NCBI GenBank assembly: GCA_019243195.1
Contig: JAFAUQ010000183.1
Span: forward strand, 1-33,494
DNA from: Hyphomicrobiales bacterium
GTDB taxonomy: Bacteria > Pseudomonadota > Alphaproteobacteria > Rhizobiales > Xanthobacteraceae
Direction of reading: 5' to 3'
DNA: 33,494 nt
Program-made: the position numbers and the translations under genes
Notes under the pieces: generated by a model
What the model saw: only the letters and a program-made list of their open reading frames with translations
Databases searched by the model: none
Told to the model about the DNA's origin: nothing
In this document: in pieces, positions 15,528-24,806 of the stretch
How the letters are laid out: the number at the start of each line of letters is the position of its first letter
How positions within the stretch are numbered: the stretch's first letter is position 1

Positions 15528-16361
15528 TCAGGGGCCGAGCCGTTTGACCGCCCGCACGAAGATACCGAAGTTGAGCAGCTCGCGGCTGCCTTTGTCTTTG
15601 GCCGACATGCGCCCGAGCATGCGCAATACGATCTGCGCCGCCAGCCGCTCAAGCTTGCTGCAGTCCTCGTCTGCATAGCGCTGGGCAAATACATCCACGT
15701 GCCGCAGCAGCATGGCGACAAATTCGAAGAAATTACCGTTCTCGACCAGCTCCACAATCTCGAACCCGCGGTACTGAAGATGAGATTCATAGAAATATCT
15801 ATTGAACCCGGTCGCGTAATGATACGGCGCGAAATGCGTCGTACTGACGAAAGGCGCCGTGATAATCAGCGTTCCGCCGGGCTTGAGGACGCGCTCAAGT
15901 TCCTTCAGCGCCACTACCGGGTCGCTCACGTGCTCAAGAACTTCGGTGCATAGCACTGCGTCGAACGAGGCGTCCGGCACCGGGATATCGGTGATGTCGC
16001 TGACAATGTCGATTCTGGAGGTGTCCCACGACCCCATTTGCAATCCGACCTCGCCGGTCCCGTCGTACTTCGCGAGATCCTGCGAGACGTAGCGCAGGTG
16101 CCCGCAGTACTTCTTGTAGGCACACTCGCCCGCCCCGGCATCGAGCAGGCTTGCACCCGTCGGCAGTTCCGAGAGGACCTTCTTGAGCCAAGCCTCGCGG
16201 ATCGCTTCGTTCGATAGGCCTACGTCGTAGCCCAAGGGATCGAGGGCGAGAATTTTTCTACGGGCGTCTCGAGGCAGCCCAGCGAACTCGCGCACGGAAC
16301 CGCCGAAGAAGCGCAATCGGGTCAGCCGCTCCCGGCCTCCGACCAGCGCGGCCGCGAGCAA
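15528..16361 (-). CDS. Class I SAM-dependent methyltransferase
   Basis: The 277-residue protein has a Methyltransf_11/25-type Rossmann domain. Motif I is SLLDAGAGECAYKKY (about 71-85), with an acidic strand end in RYVSQDLAKYDG, the FDAVLCTEVLEHVSDP motif and LKPGGTLIITAPF. The C-terminal third includes THFAPYHYATGFNRYFYESHL, common in polysaccharide-cluster methyltransferases. It most likely methylates a sugar or a chain-end group of the exported polymer. The frame opens at a TTG (16361) without a clear ribosome site; a GTG at 16295 is an alternative that would still keep the whole domain. It lies between an FkbM methyltransferase and a glycosyltransferase. Confidence 0.88.
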   Translation of the reverse strand: MLAAALVGGRERLTRLRFFGGSVREFAGLPRDARRKILALDPLGYDVGLSNEAIREAWLKKVLSELPTGASLLDAGAGECAYKKYCGHLRYVSQDLAKYDGTGEVGLQMGSWDTSRIDIVSDITDIPVPDASFDAVLCTEVLEHVSDPVVALKELERVLKPGGTLIITAPFVSTTHFAPYHYATGFNRYFYESHLQYRGFEIVELVENGNFFEFVAMLLRHVDVFAQRYADEDCSKLERLAAQIVLRMLGRMSAKDKGSRELLNFGIFVRAVKRLGP

Positions 16362-16384
16362 GCCGACAGTGCCGCGAAAGCTGC

Positions 16385-17230
16385 TCAGCCGAATAGCCGG
16401 ACTAAGTCCGCTCGGACGTAAAGCCTGTCGTTTATCAACTCGGCCGCCAGCGCATATCCCATGGACGAAAGCTTGCGATGCAATTCACGTGGCTGCCGCG
16501 CGCCGATCCAGCCACCGAACGATGCCGCCTCCACGTAGACGAGCTTCGGCAGAATACGCCCGAAACCGGCGACGACGTCGTGCTCCGCGCCCTCGGCATC
16601 GATATGGGCAACGTCTACTTCGCCGACGCTGGCCCGAGCGCAGAAGGTGTCGATCCTGACCCCTTCGATGCTCATCGGCACTGCGCCCTGGGTTACGAAA
16701 TCGTAGCGACGCGCGTATTCGGGCGAGTGCCGGTACATCGATCCCTGCGACCCTGCACCGGCGTCGCGGAAACGGCCGTCATGCGATTGATACCATGACA
16801 CCGGCGCATCCCGGTCGCAAACCGCGGCGTTGACGCAGATAATTCCGAAGGGCGCGACGTTGTCCGACACGATCCGATGGCGCTCCGGATCCGCCTCGAA
16901 AGCGACGACCCGTGCGTCCGGAAATCGGTACTTGAACCGAATGGAATCGCCGCCGTCATAGGCCCCCACGTCGAGAACAACCTTGGGAGAAATCCGCAGC
17001 TCGTCGAGCCACGCCATGTTGAACCGACTCTGATAGAGCCGACGCTCCTCGAGCGTGCCCGGCACGAGGCAAACGAAATCGCCGTCCCGCTCCGCGGCAT
17101 TGTGGACAAGCTGCAGGTCGTTGATGCGCGATCTCAGCAGTTCGATTTCATCGAGCAGCCGCTCATCCGGCCAGCGCCGTCCGATCCTCTGTAAAACCTT
17201 GCGCGCGGTCCGGCGAGCCAAGCGATACAT
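16385..17230 (-). CDS. FkbM-family methyltransferase
   Basis: The 281-residue protein carries the FkbM domain. Motif I is VVLDVGAYDGGDSIRF (about 84-99), then VVAFEADPERH, a conserved acidic cofactor contact. The later segment VDVAHIDAEGAEHDVVAGFG is the FkbM I-D-x-E-G-x-E signature. An N-terminal helical region (1-60) precedes the domain. FkbM-type enzymes O-methylate hydroxyls, here probably on a sugar of the polymer. The ATG at 17230 has AGG 7 to 9 bases upstream. A second FkbM gene precedes it after a 95-base gap that is relatively AT-rich and contains no recognisable signal. Confidence 0.91.
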   Translation of the reverse strand: MYRLARRTARKVLQRIGRRWPDERLLDEIELLRSRINDLQLVHNAAERDGDFVCLVPGTLEERRLYQSRFNMAWLDELRISPKVVLDVGAYDGGDSIRFKYRFPDARVVAFEADPERHRIVSDNVAPFGIICVNAAVCDRDAPVSWYQSHDGRFRDAGAGSQGSMYRHSPEYARRYDFVTQGAVPMSIEGVRIDTFCARASVGEVDVAHIDAEGAEHDVVAGFGRILPKLVYVEAASFGGWIGARQPRELHRKLSSMGYALAAELINDRLYVRADLVRLFG

Positions 17231-17325
17231 TTGTTGCCTATAGGGTTGCTATTACAGCTTAAACCCTTATCCCGCGCAGACCCGGCGCAACGACACCGAT
17301 CGGGACCCGGCTCAACACCGAGAGC

Positions 17326-18105
17326 TCAACTACTGGATTTGGGTAACGGATCCAACATGAACATCCCATTATGCGGTGTCTCGCACATGCGGCGATATCC
17401 CTTCGAACCAAGGAAGCGGTCGAACTCGGCGATCGAATGCGACTTTTCGATGCAAATGATCCATGGCCGGAAACGCGTAAAGTCGAGCGACTGCAGGATT
17501 GCGAAATCGACCGATTCCGCATCGATTGATAGAAAGTGCGGTGCAACGCCGTCGAGGTGCTGCTCTATGATCTCATTGATCGGGATGAGCTTCACGTCGA
17601 CCCTACCTACGATCGACAAACTCGCGCTCCAGCCGACGGAAGCGGTAACGACCCGTTCCGCCTGTGCCTCGGAAAATGTGTTGAAAACACTCGGGTGAAG
17701 GCGAATGAGCGTTGCCGTCCTCCGCTCGTCGAATGCGACCGCGGCGTTTACAACAATGTCGCGCGGACGCCTGCTCCTGAGCTTCTCGGCCATCACGACA
17801 TCAGGCTCGACCAGCACTCCCTTGGCGCCCCGTATATACATCGTCATCGTATTGCTGAGCGCAACCGGATCCGAGGCGCCCACGTCAAGATAGCGAATTT
17901 TGTTTAGTTCAACGCCGGCGTTGCGAAGCCATCCGAGGGCGACGCAATCCTCGCCGGCGGCGGAAAATGAGATAACCGTGTCGGGATCGAAATTCGGTTC
18001 CAGCGGCCACCGATAGATCCTGTACGCGACAAGATGGCGTACCGGCCGCGTGTGGTCTCGCAGGAAATCCCACACGGTTTTGAGGAGCCTTCGCAGAATC
18101 GGCAC
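17326..18105 (-). CDS. FkbM-family methyltransferase
   Basis: The 259-residue protein is a second FkbM-type enzyme, not closely similar to its neighbour. It has IRYLDVGASDPVALSNTM (about 70-87), GVLVEPDVVMAEKL with an acidic cofactor residue at Glu99, and LSIDAESVDFAILQSLD, the I-D-x-E-x-x-D variant of the signature. It ends with YRRMCETPHNGMFMLDPL. The product should O-methylate a sugar hydroxyl. It starts with GTG at 18105, 49 bases after the wzt stop. Its place directly after the exporter genes fits a chain-modifying or chain-capping role, which is inference. Confidence 0.9.
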   Translation of the reverse strand: MPILRRLLKTVWDFLRDHTRPVRHLVAYRIYRWPLEPNFDPDTVISFSAAGEDCVALGWLRNAGVELNKIRYLDVGASDPVALSNTMTMYIRGAKGVLVEPDVVMAEKLRSRRPRDIVVNAAVAFDERRTATLIRLHPSVFNTFSEAQAERVVTASVGWSASLSIVGRVDVKLIPINEIIEQHLDGVAPHFLSIDAESVDFAILQSLDFTRFRPWIICIEKSHSIAEFDRFLGSKGYRRMCETPHNGMFMLDPLPKSSS

Positions 18106-18154
18106 GGCAGATATTACTTCAAGTCACTGTCCGAGATGCATCCAAACACATCCG

Positions 18155-19438
18155 CTAATCCGTCGTCGCACTCCACGACACCACGGGGGCAACCACGCCC
18201 GAGCGGGCCGTGGTCCAATAGGGCGAGTCGCTCAAACCGCCTGCGATCCGCAGGAACACCGCGTAAGGTGTCGCTCCGGGCTGGGAAAACCACACCTGAT
18301 TGTGGATCCCAGCATGCAGCTCGAGTCGAAAGAGGCCTTGGTTGAGGAAGCGTTTCGGTACCGCGCTCGTCAACGTCACCCGGCCGCACTCGAGCTTGGG
18401 CCAGTGCTCCCTCGTTTGATCAGTCGTCAGCGTCCAGTACACCCGTACGCCCGATTCATTGACGATCGAATAGCCGAAATTCAACCCGGGATGCGTCTTC
18501 CTGACGTCGAGCGCAATCTCGATCACCGCCTGCTCGTCGTTGCGAATGGGACGGGTAATCGTCTTGCCCGCGTCATCGCGGGCACGGAAGGAGCGCAAGG
18601 CGAAATACTCGGTATCCAGCGCCGCATCGACCGGCGGCCGCCATTCCGACTTGAGCGCGGCGGCACCCTCCTCGCCGAACAGGTAACGCGTGGTAACAGC
18701 ATAAGCGTCGTGCGAATCCTCGATCACCGCGCCCCCGTTGATCCAGATCACGCGGCTGCACAGCTGATCGATCGCGTTCATATTATGTGAGACGAACAGG
18801 ATGGTGCGGCCGGTGCGCGAGAGGTCCTCCATCTTGCCCAAGCATTTCTTCTGAAATTCGGCGTCGCCGACGGCAAGCACCTCGTCGACCACCAGGATTT
18901 CCGGGTCGAGATGCGCGGCCACCGCGAAGGCGAGGCGCATCTGCATCCCGCTCGAGTAGCGCTTGACCGCCGTATCGATGAAATCCTCGACACCGGAGAA
19001 GGCGACGATTTCGTCGAATTTCCGCGCGATCTCGGCGCGGTGCATGCCGAGAATGGTGCCGTTGAGAAACACGTTCTCGCGCCCGGTCAGTTCGTGATGA
19101 AACCCGGTGCCGACCTCGAGCAAGGTGCCGGTCCTGCCGTTAAGCCGCACTTCGCCCACGGTGGGCGCCGTGATTTGCGAGATGATCTTGAGCAACGTGC
19201 TTTTTCCAGAGCCGTTGCGGCCGATGATGCCGACGACCTCGCCCGGTTCGACGGCGAAAGAGACGTCGTTGAGCGCCCAGAACCGCTCCGTGACGGCAGA
19301 CCCCGCTGACGCTGTGCCGCCGCCTACCCGGCGGGCCCATTCCGCCAGCGCGTCCCGCAACGTCATGATGTGCCGCCGATGGGCCGCGCCGCGCACATAT
19401 TGTTTGCCGAGGCCAAGCGCCTCGATCGCCCAAGTCAT
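18155..19438 (-). CDS. wzt: Wzt-type polysaccharide ABC exporter ATPase with cargo-binding domain
   Basis: The 427-residue protein has an N-terminal ATPase: Walker A GRNGSGKST (73-81), signature YSSGMQMRLA (161-170), Walker B ILVVDEVLAVGD (181-192) and SHNM (217-220), as in Wzt/KpsT/TagH. A separate C-terminal domain from about residue 265 to 427 is rich in beta strands (VIEIALDVRKTHPGLNFGYSI, FRLELHAGIHN). It corresponds to the Wzt C-terminal domain, which in E. coli O8/O9a binds the methyl- or phosphomethyl-capped chain end. It powers export of lipid-linked glycan across the inner membrane with Wzm, whose gene is 18 bases upstream. Length agrees with two-domain Wzt proteins. Confidence 0.93.
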   Translation of the reverse strand: MTWAIEALGLGKQYVRGAAHRRHIMTLRDALAEWARRVGGGTASAGSAVTERFWALNDVSFAVEPGEVVGIIGRNGSGKSTLLKIISQITAPTVGEVRLNGRTGTLLEVGTGFHHELTGRENVFLNGTILGMHRAEIARKFDEIVAFSGVEDFIDTAVKRYSSGMQMRLAFAVAAHLDPEILVVDEVLAVGDAEFQKKCLGKMEDLSRTGRTILFVSHNMNAIDQLCSRVIWINGGAVIEDSHDAYAVTTRYLFGEEGAAALKSEWRPPVDAALDTEYFALRSFRARDDAGKTITRPIRNDEQAVIEIALDVRKTHPGLNFGYSIVNESGVRVYWTLTTDQTREHWPKLECGRVTLTSAVPKRFLNQGLFRLELHAGIHNQVWFSQPGATPYAVFLRIAGGLSDSPYWTTARSGVVAPVVSWSATTD

Positions 19439-19456
19439 GGTTCACAAAGTCATGTT

Positions 19457-20281
19457 TCAGATGCGATCGACGAGGGTTCCCTCGACGCGGCGGAAAAGGT
19501 TGAGGCCGCCCCAGAACAGCAGCACGGTCGATAAAAGCGTGAAGACGACCCCCGCGGCGGACGGTGGCTCGCTGCCCAGCAGCGCCCAGCGCATGGCATC
19601 GACCATCACGGCGACCGGGCTGAGCCGATAGAGCCAGCGCACGCTTTCCGGCACGATCGAGGCCGGATAAGCGATCGGGCTCAGGTACATCGCGACTTGC
19701 AGCGTGAACGGCAAGAGAATGCCGATGTCGCGATAGATCGCGTGCAGCGGCGCCAGACAAAGTGCAACCGCATAACCGAACAGGCCGACAAACAGCAACA
19801 CAAACGGCACGAAGACCGCGGTCCAGTGCAGCTGCGCCTGAAACAACAGGGCGATGACGAGAAGCACCGCGACACCCAACAGGCAATCGAGCGCCGCCGA
19901 ACACGGCGCGACCAGCGGAACGACGATGCGGGGGAAATAGACTTTGGTGATCAACGACGAATTGGTCACGAGGCTCGATGTGCCCTCGGTGACGGCGCGG
20001 CTGAAGTATTGCCAGATCACCAGGCCGGCAAAGGCGAACACCGGATAAGGCACGCCGGGCGACGGCAGCCGGATGAATATGACGAACACGATGGTGAAGA
20101 TCGCGGTCGTGACAATGGGCTGCAGCACCGCCCACAGGATGCCCAAGGCGGCTTGGCGATAGCGTACGGCGATGTCGCGCTTGATCAGCACCGCCAGGAT
20201 GCCGCGGCCGCGCCAGAGGTCCCGCAGCTCCTCGATCAGCCGACGGTCGTCGATCGGCCTGATGATTCTCACAACAGACAA
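19457..20281 (-). CDS. wzm: Wzm-type polysaccharide ABC exporter permease
   Basis: The 274-residue protein is an ABC-2 family permease with about six membrane helices. A cytoplasmic N-terminal stretch contains DLWRGRGILAVLIKRDIAVRYRQAALGILWAVLQP, the amphipathic interface helix typical of Wzm/KpsM/TagG. The segment MYLSPIAYPASIVPESVRWLYRLSPVAVMVDAMRWALLG is the conserved extracellular re-entrant region. Two copies with two Wzt form the channel for lipid-linked polysaccharide. The TTG start at 20281 is supported by GAGGG 8 to 12 bases upstream; a GTG three codons in is an alternative. The gene starts 10 bases after the fucosyltransferase stop. Confidence 0.93.
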   Translation of the reverse strand: MSVVRIIRPIDDRRLIEELRDLWRGRGILAVLIKRDIAVRYRQAALGILWAVLQPIVTTAIFTIVFVIFIRLPSPGVPYPVFAFAGLVIWQYFSRAVTEGTSSLVTNSSLITKVYFPRIVVPLVAPCSAALDCLLGVAVLLVIALLFQAQLHWTAVFVPFVLLFVGLFGYAVALCLAPLHAIYRDIGILLPFTLQVAMYLSPIAYPASIVPESVRWLYRLSPVAVMVDAMRWALLGSEPPSAAGVVFTLLSTVLLFWGGLNLFRRVEGTLVDRI

Positions 20282-20291
20282 CGAAGGACCC

Positions 20292-21278
20292 TCACTCGCG
20301 CGGCATCGTCACCCATCTCGCGGGCAGCAGGTCGGGCGTCTCGGACCTTTGGGTAAACCACGGGGTGGGAGCGACGACGGTTTGGTCTTCACTCGCTGCC
20401 AGCCAGGCGCCCCACCAGCTCATGGACGAATTGGCGATTACGTGATGCCGGCATGCCGCCATCAAGCGCAACTCGTCCTGCCCGGCATCGGGCTTGTTGG
20501 CGTCGACGATGACCGTGTCGTGATCGGCGAGATGTTCGCGACACCATGCCCAGTCGTCGGAAAAGACGAAGAACCGCGGATCGGTAACCCGCTCGCGCAC
20601 CAGCCGCAACGCGCGATGGTAGTAATCGGCCGAACACAGGCCGTGATGCCGGAAGTGCGCCGGGAGCAAATAATCGCCGCGCCGCACGTGAACGCAGACC
20701 GCGTTTGCCGCGCGAATGCGCGCCAGCCATTGCGCGTTGGCCGCGTCCGGCGCGCGCTGGTAGGTGAGCTCCTGACGGACGAGATCGGCGATTTCGGCGA
20801 AATAGCGTTCGCTTTGCCAATAGCCGACCAGATAAGTCTGCGGGCCGCAGTGCGAAAACCGCGCATCGAAATCGAAGCTTCGCTCGTTGAATACCGCAAG
20901 GGCATTCTCGCCGGTGGCGCGCCCTATCGGGATATTCCGCGCACGCAGAAGCCGCGCCGCACGATCAATCCAGCCGGGCCATCGGGGGGCGGGAAATTGC
21001 ACGGCTGATAATCGCGGAGGATGGCGATATCCGTCGAACCGGATCTCGGCCGCGAGCGCATAACCCTCGAGGGCGTAGGCGCGCCGCGTTTGGGGAAGCG
21101 TAAAGCCAGTGGCGTCGAGGATGAGCCGCGCGCCGGTACGCACGGCCAGACTTCGCCCCGCCGCGTATTGGAACATTTGATTGCCAAGCCCGCCAAAAAG
21201 GCTGGCAACCACGGTGGCAGTTCGGTGATGCGGCACGCTCGATTCGCGGTTTCGAAGTGCCGCCGTCGCGTTCATCAT
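20292..21278 (-). CDS. Alpha-1,2-fucosyltransferase, GT11 family
   Basis: The protein is GT11: it opens with the diagnostic FGGLGNQMFQYAAGRSLA (about 28-45) and contains the donor-binding motif CVHVRRGDYL (about 190-199) and FVFSDDWAWCREHL. Near the end, ANSSMSWWGAWLA matches the conserved C-terminal motif. It transfers L-fucose from GDP-fucose to a galactose or similar acceptor in alpha-1,2 linkage. The three genes upstream supply GDP-fucose. The ATG at 21278 overlaps the fcl TGA by one base (TGATG), so coupling is likely; it was preferred to an in-frame TTG at 21308. The second codon is also ATG. Confidence 0.94.
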   Translation of the reverse strand: MMNATAALRNRESSVPHHRTATVVASLFGGLGNQMFQYAAGRSLAVRTGARLILDATGFTLPQTRRAYALEGYALAAEIRFDGYRHPPRLSAVQFPAPRWPGWIDRAARLLRARNIPIGRATGENALAVFNERSFDFDARFSHCGPQTYLVGYWQSERYFAEIADLVRQELTYQRAPDAANAQWLARIRAANAVCVHVRRGDYLLPAHFRHHGLCSADYYHRALRLVRERVTDPRFFVFSDDWAWCREHLADHDTVIVDANKPDAGQDELRLMAACRHHVIANSSMSWWGAWLAASEDQTVVAPTPWFTQRSETPDLLPARWVTMPRE

Positions 21279-22237
21279 CAACGCTTTCGAGCACCCTCGC
21301 GCGAGCAAAAATCGGCGTAGGCGGCCTTGAGGCCGTCCCGTAGCGGCGTCTGCGCGCGCCAGCCGAGCGCGGCAAGCTTGGCGACGTCGAGCAGCTTGCG
21401 CGGCGTGCCGTCAGGCCGCGAGGTGTCGAACACGATTTTGCCCGAATAGCCCACGACGTCGGCGACGAGGCGAGCGAACTCCGCGATGGTGATGTCCTCG
21501 CCGGTGCCGACGTTGAGAAAACCGTCGCCGGAATAATATTTCATCACGAACACGCAGGCGTCGGCGAGGTCGTCGGCGGCCAGGAACTCGCGGCGCGGCG
21601 TGCCCGTCCCCCAAACCGCAACGGTTGGCGCGCCGGAAGCCTTGGCCTCGTGAAACCGCCGGATGAGCGCCGCCGGCACATGGCTGTGTTCCGGATGATA
21701 GTTGTCGCCTGGGCCGTAGAGATTCGTCGGCATCACCGAGATGAAGTCGGCGCCGAACTGGCGCCGATACGCCTGGCACAACTTGATGCCCGCGATTTTC
21801 GCGACCGCGTACCACTCGTTGGTCGGCTCGAGCGGGCCGGTGAGCAGCTGCTCCTCGGTGATCGGCTGCTCCGCAAGGCGCGGATAAATGCACGAGGAGC
21901 CGAGGAACAGGAGCTTCTTGACGCCCGTGGCGTGCGCGGCGCGGATCACGTTAAGCGCGATCGCGAGATTGTCGCCGATGAAGGCGACGGGGTAGGAATT
22001 ATTAGCGCTGATGCCGCCGACGCGCCCGGCAGCGAGAAACACCGCGTCAGGCTTCTCCCGCGCGAGCCACCGCTCGGTCTGCGCCTGGTCGGCCAAGTCG
22101 AGCGCGCCGTGTTTGGCGGTGAGGATCTCGCAATTCTCACGTGCAAGCCGCCTCGCGATGGCGGAGCCCGCCATACCCGTGTGGCCCGCGACATAGACGC
22201 GCTTGCCGGCGAGATCGAACAGCAGCGGCGGGCTCAT
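21278..22237 (-). CDS. fcl: GDP-L-fucose synthase
   Basis: The 319-residue protein is the epimerase/reductase that converts GDP-4-keto-6-deoxymannose to GDP-L-fucose with NADPH. It shows the nucleotide site [18 protein letters not shown] (about 14-31), [38 protein letters not shown] and the catalytic Tyr-x3-Lys in [21 protein letters not shown]. The [32 protein letters not shown] segment is almost invariant in the family. The ATG at 22237 is 16 bases after the gmd stop. With gmd and manC it makes a complete route from mannose-1-phosphate to GDP-L-fucose. Confidence 0.96.
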   Translation of the reverse strand: MSPPLLFDLAGKRVYVAGHTGMAGSAIARRLARENCEILTAKHGALDLADQAQTERWLAREKPDAVFLAAGRVGGISANNSYPVAFIGDNLAIALNVIRAAHATGVKKLLFLGSSCIYPRLAEQPITEEQLLTGPLEPTNEWYAVAKIAGIKLCQAYRRQFGADFISVMPTNLYGPGDNYHPEHSHVPAALIRRFHEAKASGAPTVAVWGTGTPRREFLAADDLADACVFVMKYYSGDGFLNVGTGEDITIAEFARLVADVVGYSGKIVFDTSRPDGTPRKLLDVAKLAALGWRAQTPLRDGLKAAYADFCSREGARKR

Positions 22238-22253
22238 CTTATTTGCCTCGGTC

Positions 22254-23321
22254 TCATTCGCGCCGGTTGCGGCGCGCCTGCTCGTTGCGCACGGCCTTGA
22301 GATCGGTCTCGACCATCTCCTCGACCAATTGCGCGAACGATACCTTGTGCTGCCAACCGAGCTTCTGCCTGGCTTTCGACGCGTCGCCGATCAACAAATC
22401 GACTTCTGTCGGACGGAAATAGCGCGGGTCGATCTCGACCAGCGCCTGTCCGGTGGCGCCATCGAGGCCGCGCTCGGCCGCGCCGCTCCCCTGCCAGTCG
22501 ATGCGCCGCCCGACACAGGCAAACGCCTTCTCGACGAACTCGCGGATCGAATGGCTCTCTCCGGTCGCGAGCACGTAATCGTCGGGCTCGGGCTGCTGGA
22601 CGATGCGCCACATCCCTTCGACGAAATCGCGCGCATGGCCCCAGTCGCGCCGGGCTTCGAGGTTGCCGAGATAGAGCTTGTTCTGCAGTCCGAGTTCGAT
22701 CGCCGCAACCGCGCGGGTGATCTTGCGCGTGACGAAGGTCTCGCCCCGGGTCGGCCCTTCGTGATTGAACAGGATGCCGTTCGAGGCATGGATACCGTAA
22801 GCCTCGCGGTAGTTCACCGTGATCCAATAGGCGTAAAGCTTGGCGACGCCATAGGGCGAGCGCGGATAGAACGGCGTCGTCTCCCGCTGCGGCACTTCGC
22901 GAACCGCGCCATAAAGTTCCGAGGTCGAGGCCTGATAGAACCTGACCCGCTTCTCCATGCCGAGAATGCGGATCGCCTCCAGCAATCGCAGCGTGCCGAG
23001 CGCGTCGGCATTCGCGGTGTATTCCGGCGTCTCGAACGAAACCAGCACGTGGCTCTGGGCCGCGAGGTTGTAGATCTCGTCGGGCTGGGTCTCCTGAATG
23101 ATGCGGATCAGATTGGTCGCATCGGTCATGTCGCCGTAGTGCAGGAGGAACGGTACACCGGCTTCATGCGGGTCATGGAACAGATGATCGACCCTTTCCG
23201 TGTTGAACGAGGAAGATCGCCGTTTGGTGCCATGAACCGTGTAACCCTTGGCGAGCAGGAGTTCGGCGAGATAGGCGCCGTCCTGTCCGGTGACGCCGGT
23301 GATCAGTGCAACACGTGGCAT
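22254..23321 (-). CDS. gmd: GDP-mannose 4,6-dehydratase
   Basis: The 355-residue protein converts GDP-D-mannose to GDP-4-keto-6-deoxy-D-mannose using bound NADP. It has the family motif [19 protein letters not shown] (about 5-23), [16 protein letters not shown], the catalytic region [18 protein letters not shown] and Tyr-x3-Lys in [22 protein letters not shown], then [21 protein letters not shown]. Length and order match bacterial Gmd. Sixty bases separate it from manC and contain a palindromic CCCGCATG repeat. Confidence 0.97.
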   Translation of the reverse strand: MPRVALITGVTGQDGAYLAELLLAKGYTVHGTKRRSSSFNTERVDHLFHDPHEAGVPFLLHYGDMTDATNLIRIIQETQPDEIYNLAAQSHVLVSFETPEYTANADALGTLRLLEAIRILGMEKRVRFYQASTSELYGAVREVPQRETTPFYPRSPYGVAKLYAYWITVNYREAYGIHASNGILFNHEGPTRGETFVTRKITRAVAAIELGLQNKLYLGNLEARRDWGHARDFVEGMWRIVQQPEPDDYVLATGESHSIREFVEKAFACVGRRIDWQGSGAAERGLDGATGQALVEIDPRYFRPTEVDLLIGDASKARQKLGWQHKVSFAQLVEEMVETDLKAVRNEQARRNRRE

Positions 23322-23341
23322 GATGAGTATTTACTAACCGG

Positions 23342-23372
23342 TAGCCCGCATGAGGGCAGCGACATGCGGGGG
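23342..23372. repeat. Short palindromic intergenic repeat (CCCGCATG type)
   Basis: CCCGCATG (23345-23352) and CATGCGGG (23363-23370) form a perfect 8-base stem with a 10-base loop, between manC and gmd. From memory, closely similar palindromes are very frequent between genes in Bradyrhizobium and relatives. It may be a REP-type element with an effect on transcript ends or stability within the operon. Confidence 0.8.
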
Positions 23373-23381
23373 AGGGATTCC

Positions 23382-24803
23382 CTACGAACCGCGCTTATAC
23401 ACATCCTCAAGCCGGATGATGTCGTCCTCGCCGAAATAACTGCCGGTCTGGACTTCGATCAGTTCGAGCGGGATTCTTCCAGGGTTGGCGAGGCGGTGGA
23501 CCGCCCCGATCGGGATATAGGCCGACTCGTTCTCGTGGACGATCTTCTTGCTCTCGCCGATCGTCACTTCCGCCGTCCCGCGCACCACCACCCAGTGCTC
23601 TGCGCGGTGCAGATGCTTCTGCAGCGAAAGCACGCCGCCGGGGGCGACGAGGATGCGCTTGACCTGAAAGCGCTCGCCCGAATCCACCGATTCATAATGA
23701 CCCCAAGGGCGATAAACGCGGCGATGGTCGGTCGCCTGTGGCCGCGCGTCTTTTTTGAGCGCCGCGACCAATTCCTTGACCGCCTCGGCGCGTTCGCGCG
23801 GCACCACCAGCACGGCATCGCGGCTTGCGACCACCATCATGTCCTTGGCGCCGACGACAGCGGTCAGCACGTCGTCGGCATGGATGAGGCAATCCTGCGC
23901 ATCGAGGGCGACCGCCGGCCCGTGCGCGGCGTTGCCCGCCGCATCGCGCTCGGTGACCTCGAAGATGGCGGCCCAGTTGCCCACGTCCGACCAGCGGAAC
24001 CGGCCCTCGACCACGGCGGCGCGCTCGGTGCGCTCCATCACCGCATAATCGATCGAAATCTGTGGCGCCCGGGCAAAGGCCTCGGCGTCGAGCCGCACGA
24101 AGCCGAGATCGGTCGTGGCGTTGGTTACCGCGGCATCCGCCGCCTGCGCGACCTCGGGCGCATAGCGCGCCAGTTCGTCGAGCAGAACGTCGGCGCGGAA
24201 GAGGAAATTGCCGGAGTTCCACAAATAACCGTCGGCGACGTAGCGCCCAGCGGTGGCTTCGTCCGGCTTCTCCACGTAGGCGGCAACCGCATGGACAGCG
24301 GCATGGCCGAGCGCCGCGCCCGGCCGGATGTAACCGTACCCGGTCTTCGGCGCGGACGGACGAATGCCGAACGTCACGATGCGGCCTTCCTCGGCGGCAT
24401 CGCGCCCGGCCAGGCAGGCCGCGCGGAACAGCTCAAGATCGAAAATCACGTGATCGGCGGCGAGCGTGAGCACGATCGCCGAAGGGTCGCGCGCGCGGGC
24501 GATCGTCGCCGCCACCGCAATCGCCGCGGCGGAATCGCGCCGCATCGGTTCGAGCACGACGGTCGGTTCCATTCCGATGTCCTGCGCCTGCCGGCGCGCA
24601 AAGAAGCGGAAGGCATCCGAGGTCATGACGACCGGCGGAGCAAATAATGCCGCGTTGCTCACGCGCGCGAGCGCCTGCTGGAAGGTCGAGCGCTCGCCGG
24701 CGAGCGGCAGAAATTGCTTGGGCATGCTGTCGCGCGAGATCGGCCACAGGCGCGTGCCGGTGCCGCCGGCGAGGATCACGGGAATGATGAGCGACGATGC
24801 CAT
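23382..24803 (-). CDS. manC: Mannose-1-phosphate guanylyltransferase / mannose-6-phosphate isomerase
   Basis: The 473-residue bifunctional enzyme begins with the nucleotidyltransferase signature LAGGTGTRLWPISRDSMPKQFL (about 11-32) and has SGNFLFRADVLLDEL and FRWSDVGNWAAIFEV in the catalytic domain. The C-terminal 120 residues form the cupin domain of type II phosphomannose isomerase: YRPWGHYESVDSGERFQVKRI, LQKHLHRAEHWVVVRGTAEV with metal-binding His residues, and YIPIGAVHRLANPG. It makes GDP-mannose, the donor for mannose and the precursor of GDP-fucose. It starts 3 bases after the upstream glycosyltransferase stop. Confidence 0.96.
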   Translation of the reverse strand: MASSLIIPVILAGGTGTRLWPISRDSMPKQFLPLAGERSTFQQALARVSNAALFAPPVVMTSDAFRFFARRQAQDIGMEPTVVLEPMRRDSAAAIAVAATIARARDPSAIVLTLAADHVIFDLELFRAACLAGRDAAEEGRIVTFGIRPSAPKTGYGYIRPGAALGHAAVHAVAAYVEKPDEATAGRYVADGYLWNSGNFLFRADVLLDELARYAPEVAQAADAAVTNATTDLGFVRLDAEAFARAPQISIDYAVMERTERAAVVEGRFRWSDVGNWAAIFEVTERDAAGNAAHGPAVALDAQDCLIHADDVLTAVVGAKDMMVVASRDAVLVVPRERAEAVKELVAALKKDARPQATDHRRVYRPWGHYESVDSGERFQVKRILVAPGGVLSLQKHLHRAEHWVVVRGTAEVTIGESKKIVHENESAYIPIGAVHRLANPGRIPLELIEVQTGSYFGEDDIIRLEDVYKRGS

Positions 24804-24806
24804 GCT

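Noticed and set aside
17231-17325. Possible internal promoter or terminator between the two FkbM genes
   Set aside because: The gap is AT-richer but I found neither a convincing -35/-10 pair nor a hairpin with a U-run.
20281-21308. Longer fucosyltransferase start at TTG 21308
   Set aside because: It would overlap fcl by 31 bases; the ATG at 21278 overlaps the fcl stop by one base in a typical coupling arrangement.
22203-24647. Very long open frame on the plus strand opposite fcl, gmd and manC
   Set aside because: It is a by-product of GC-rich codon use; the minus-strand proteins have complete family motifs and the plus-strand translation is low-complexity Arg/Asp/His-rich sequence.
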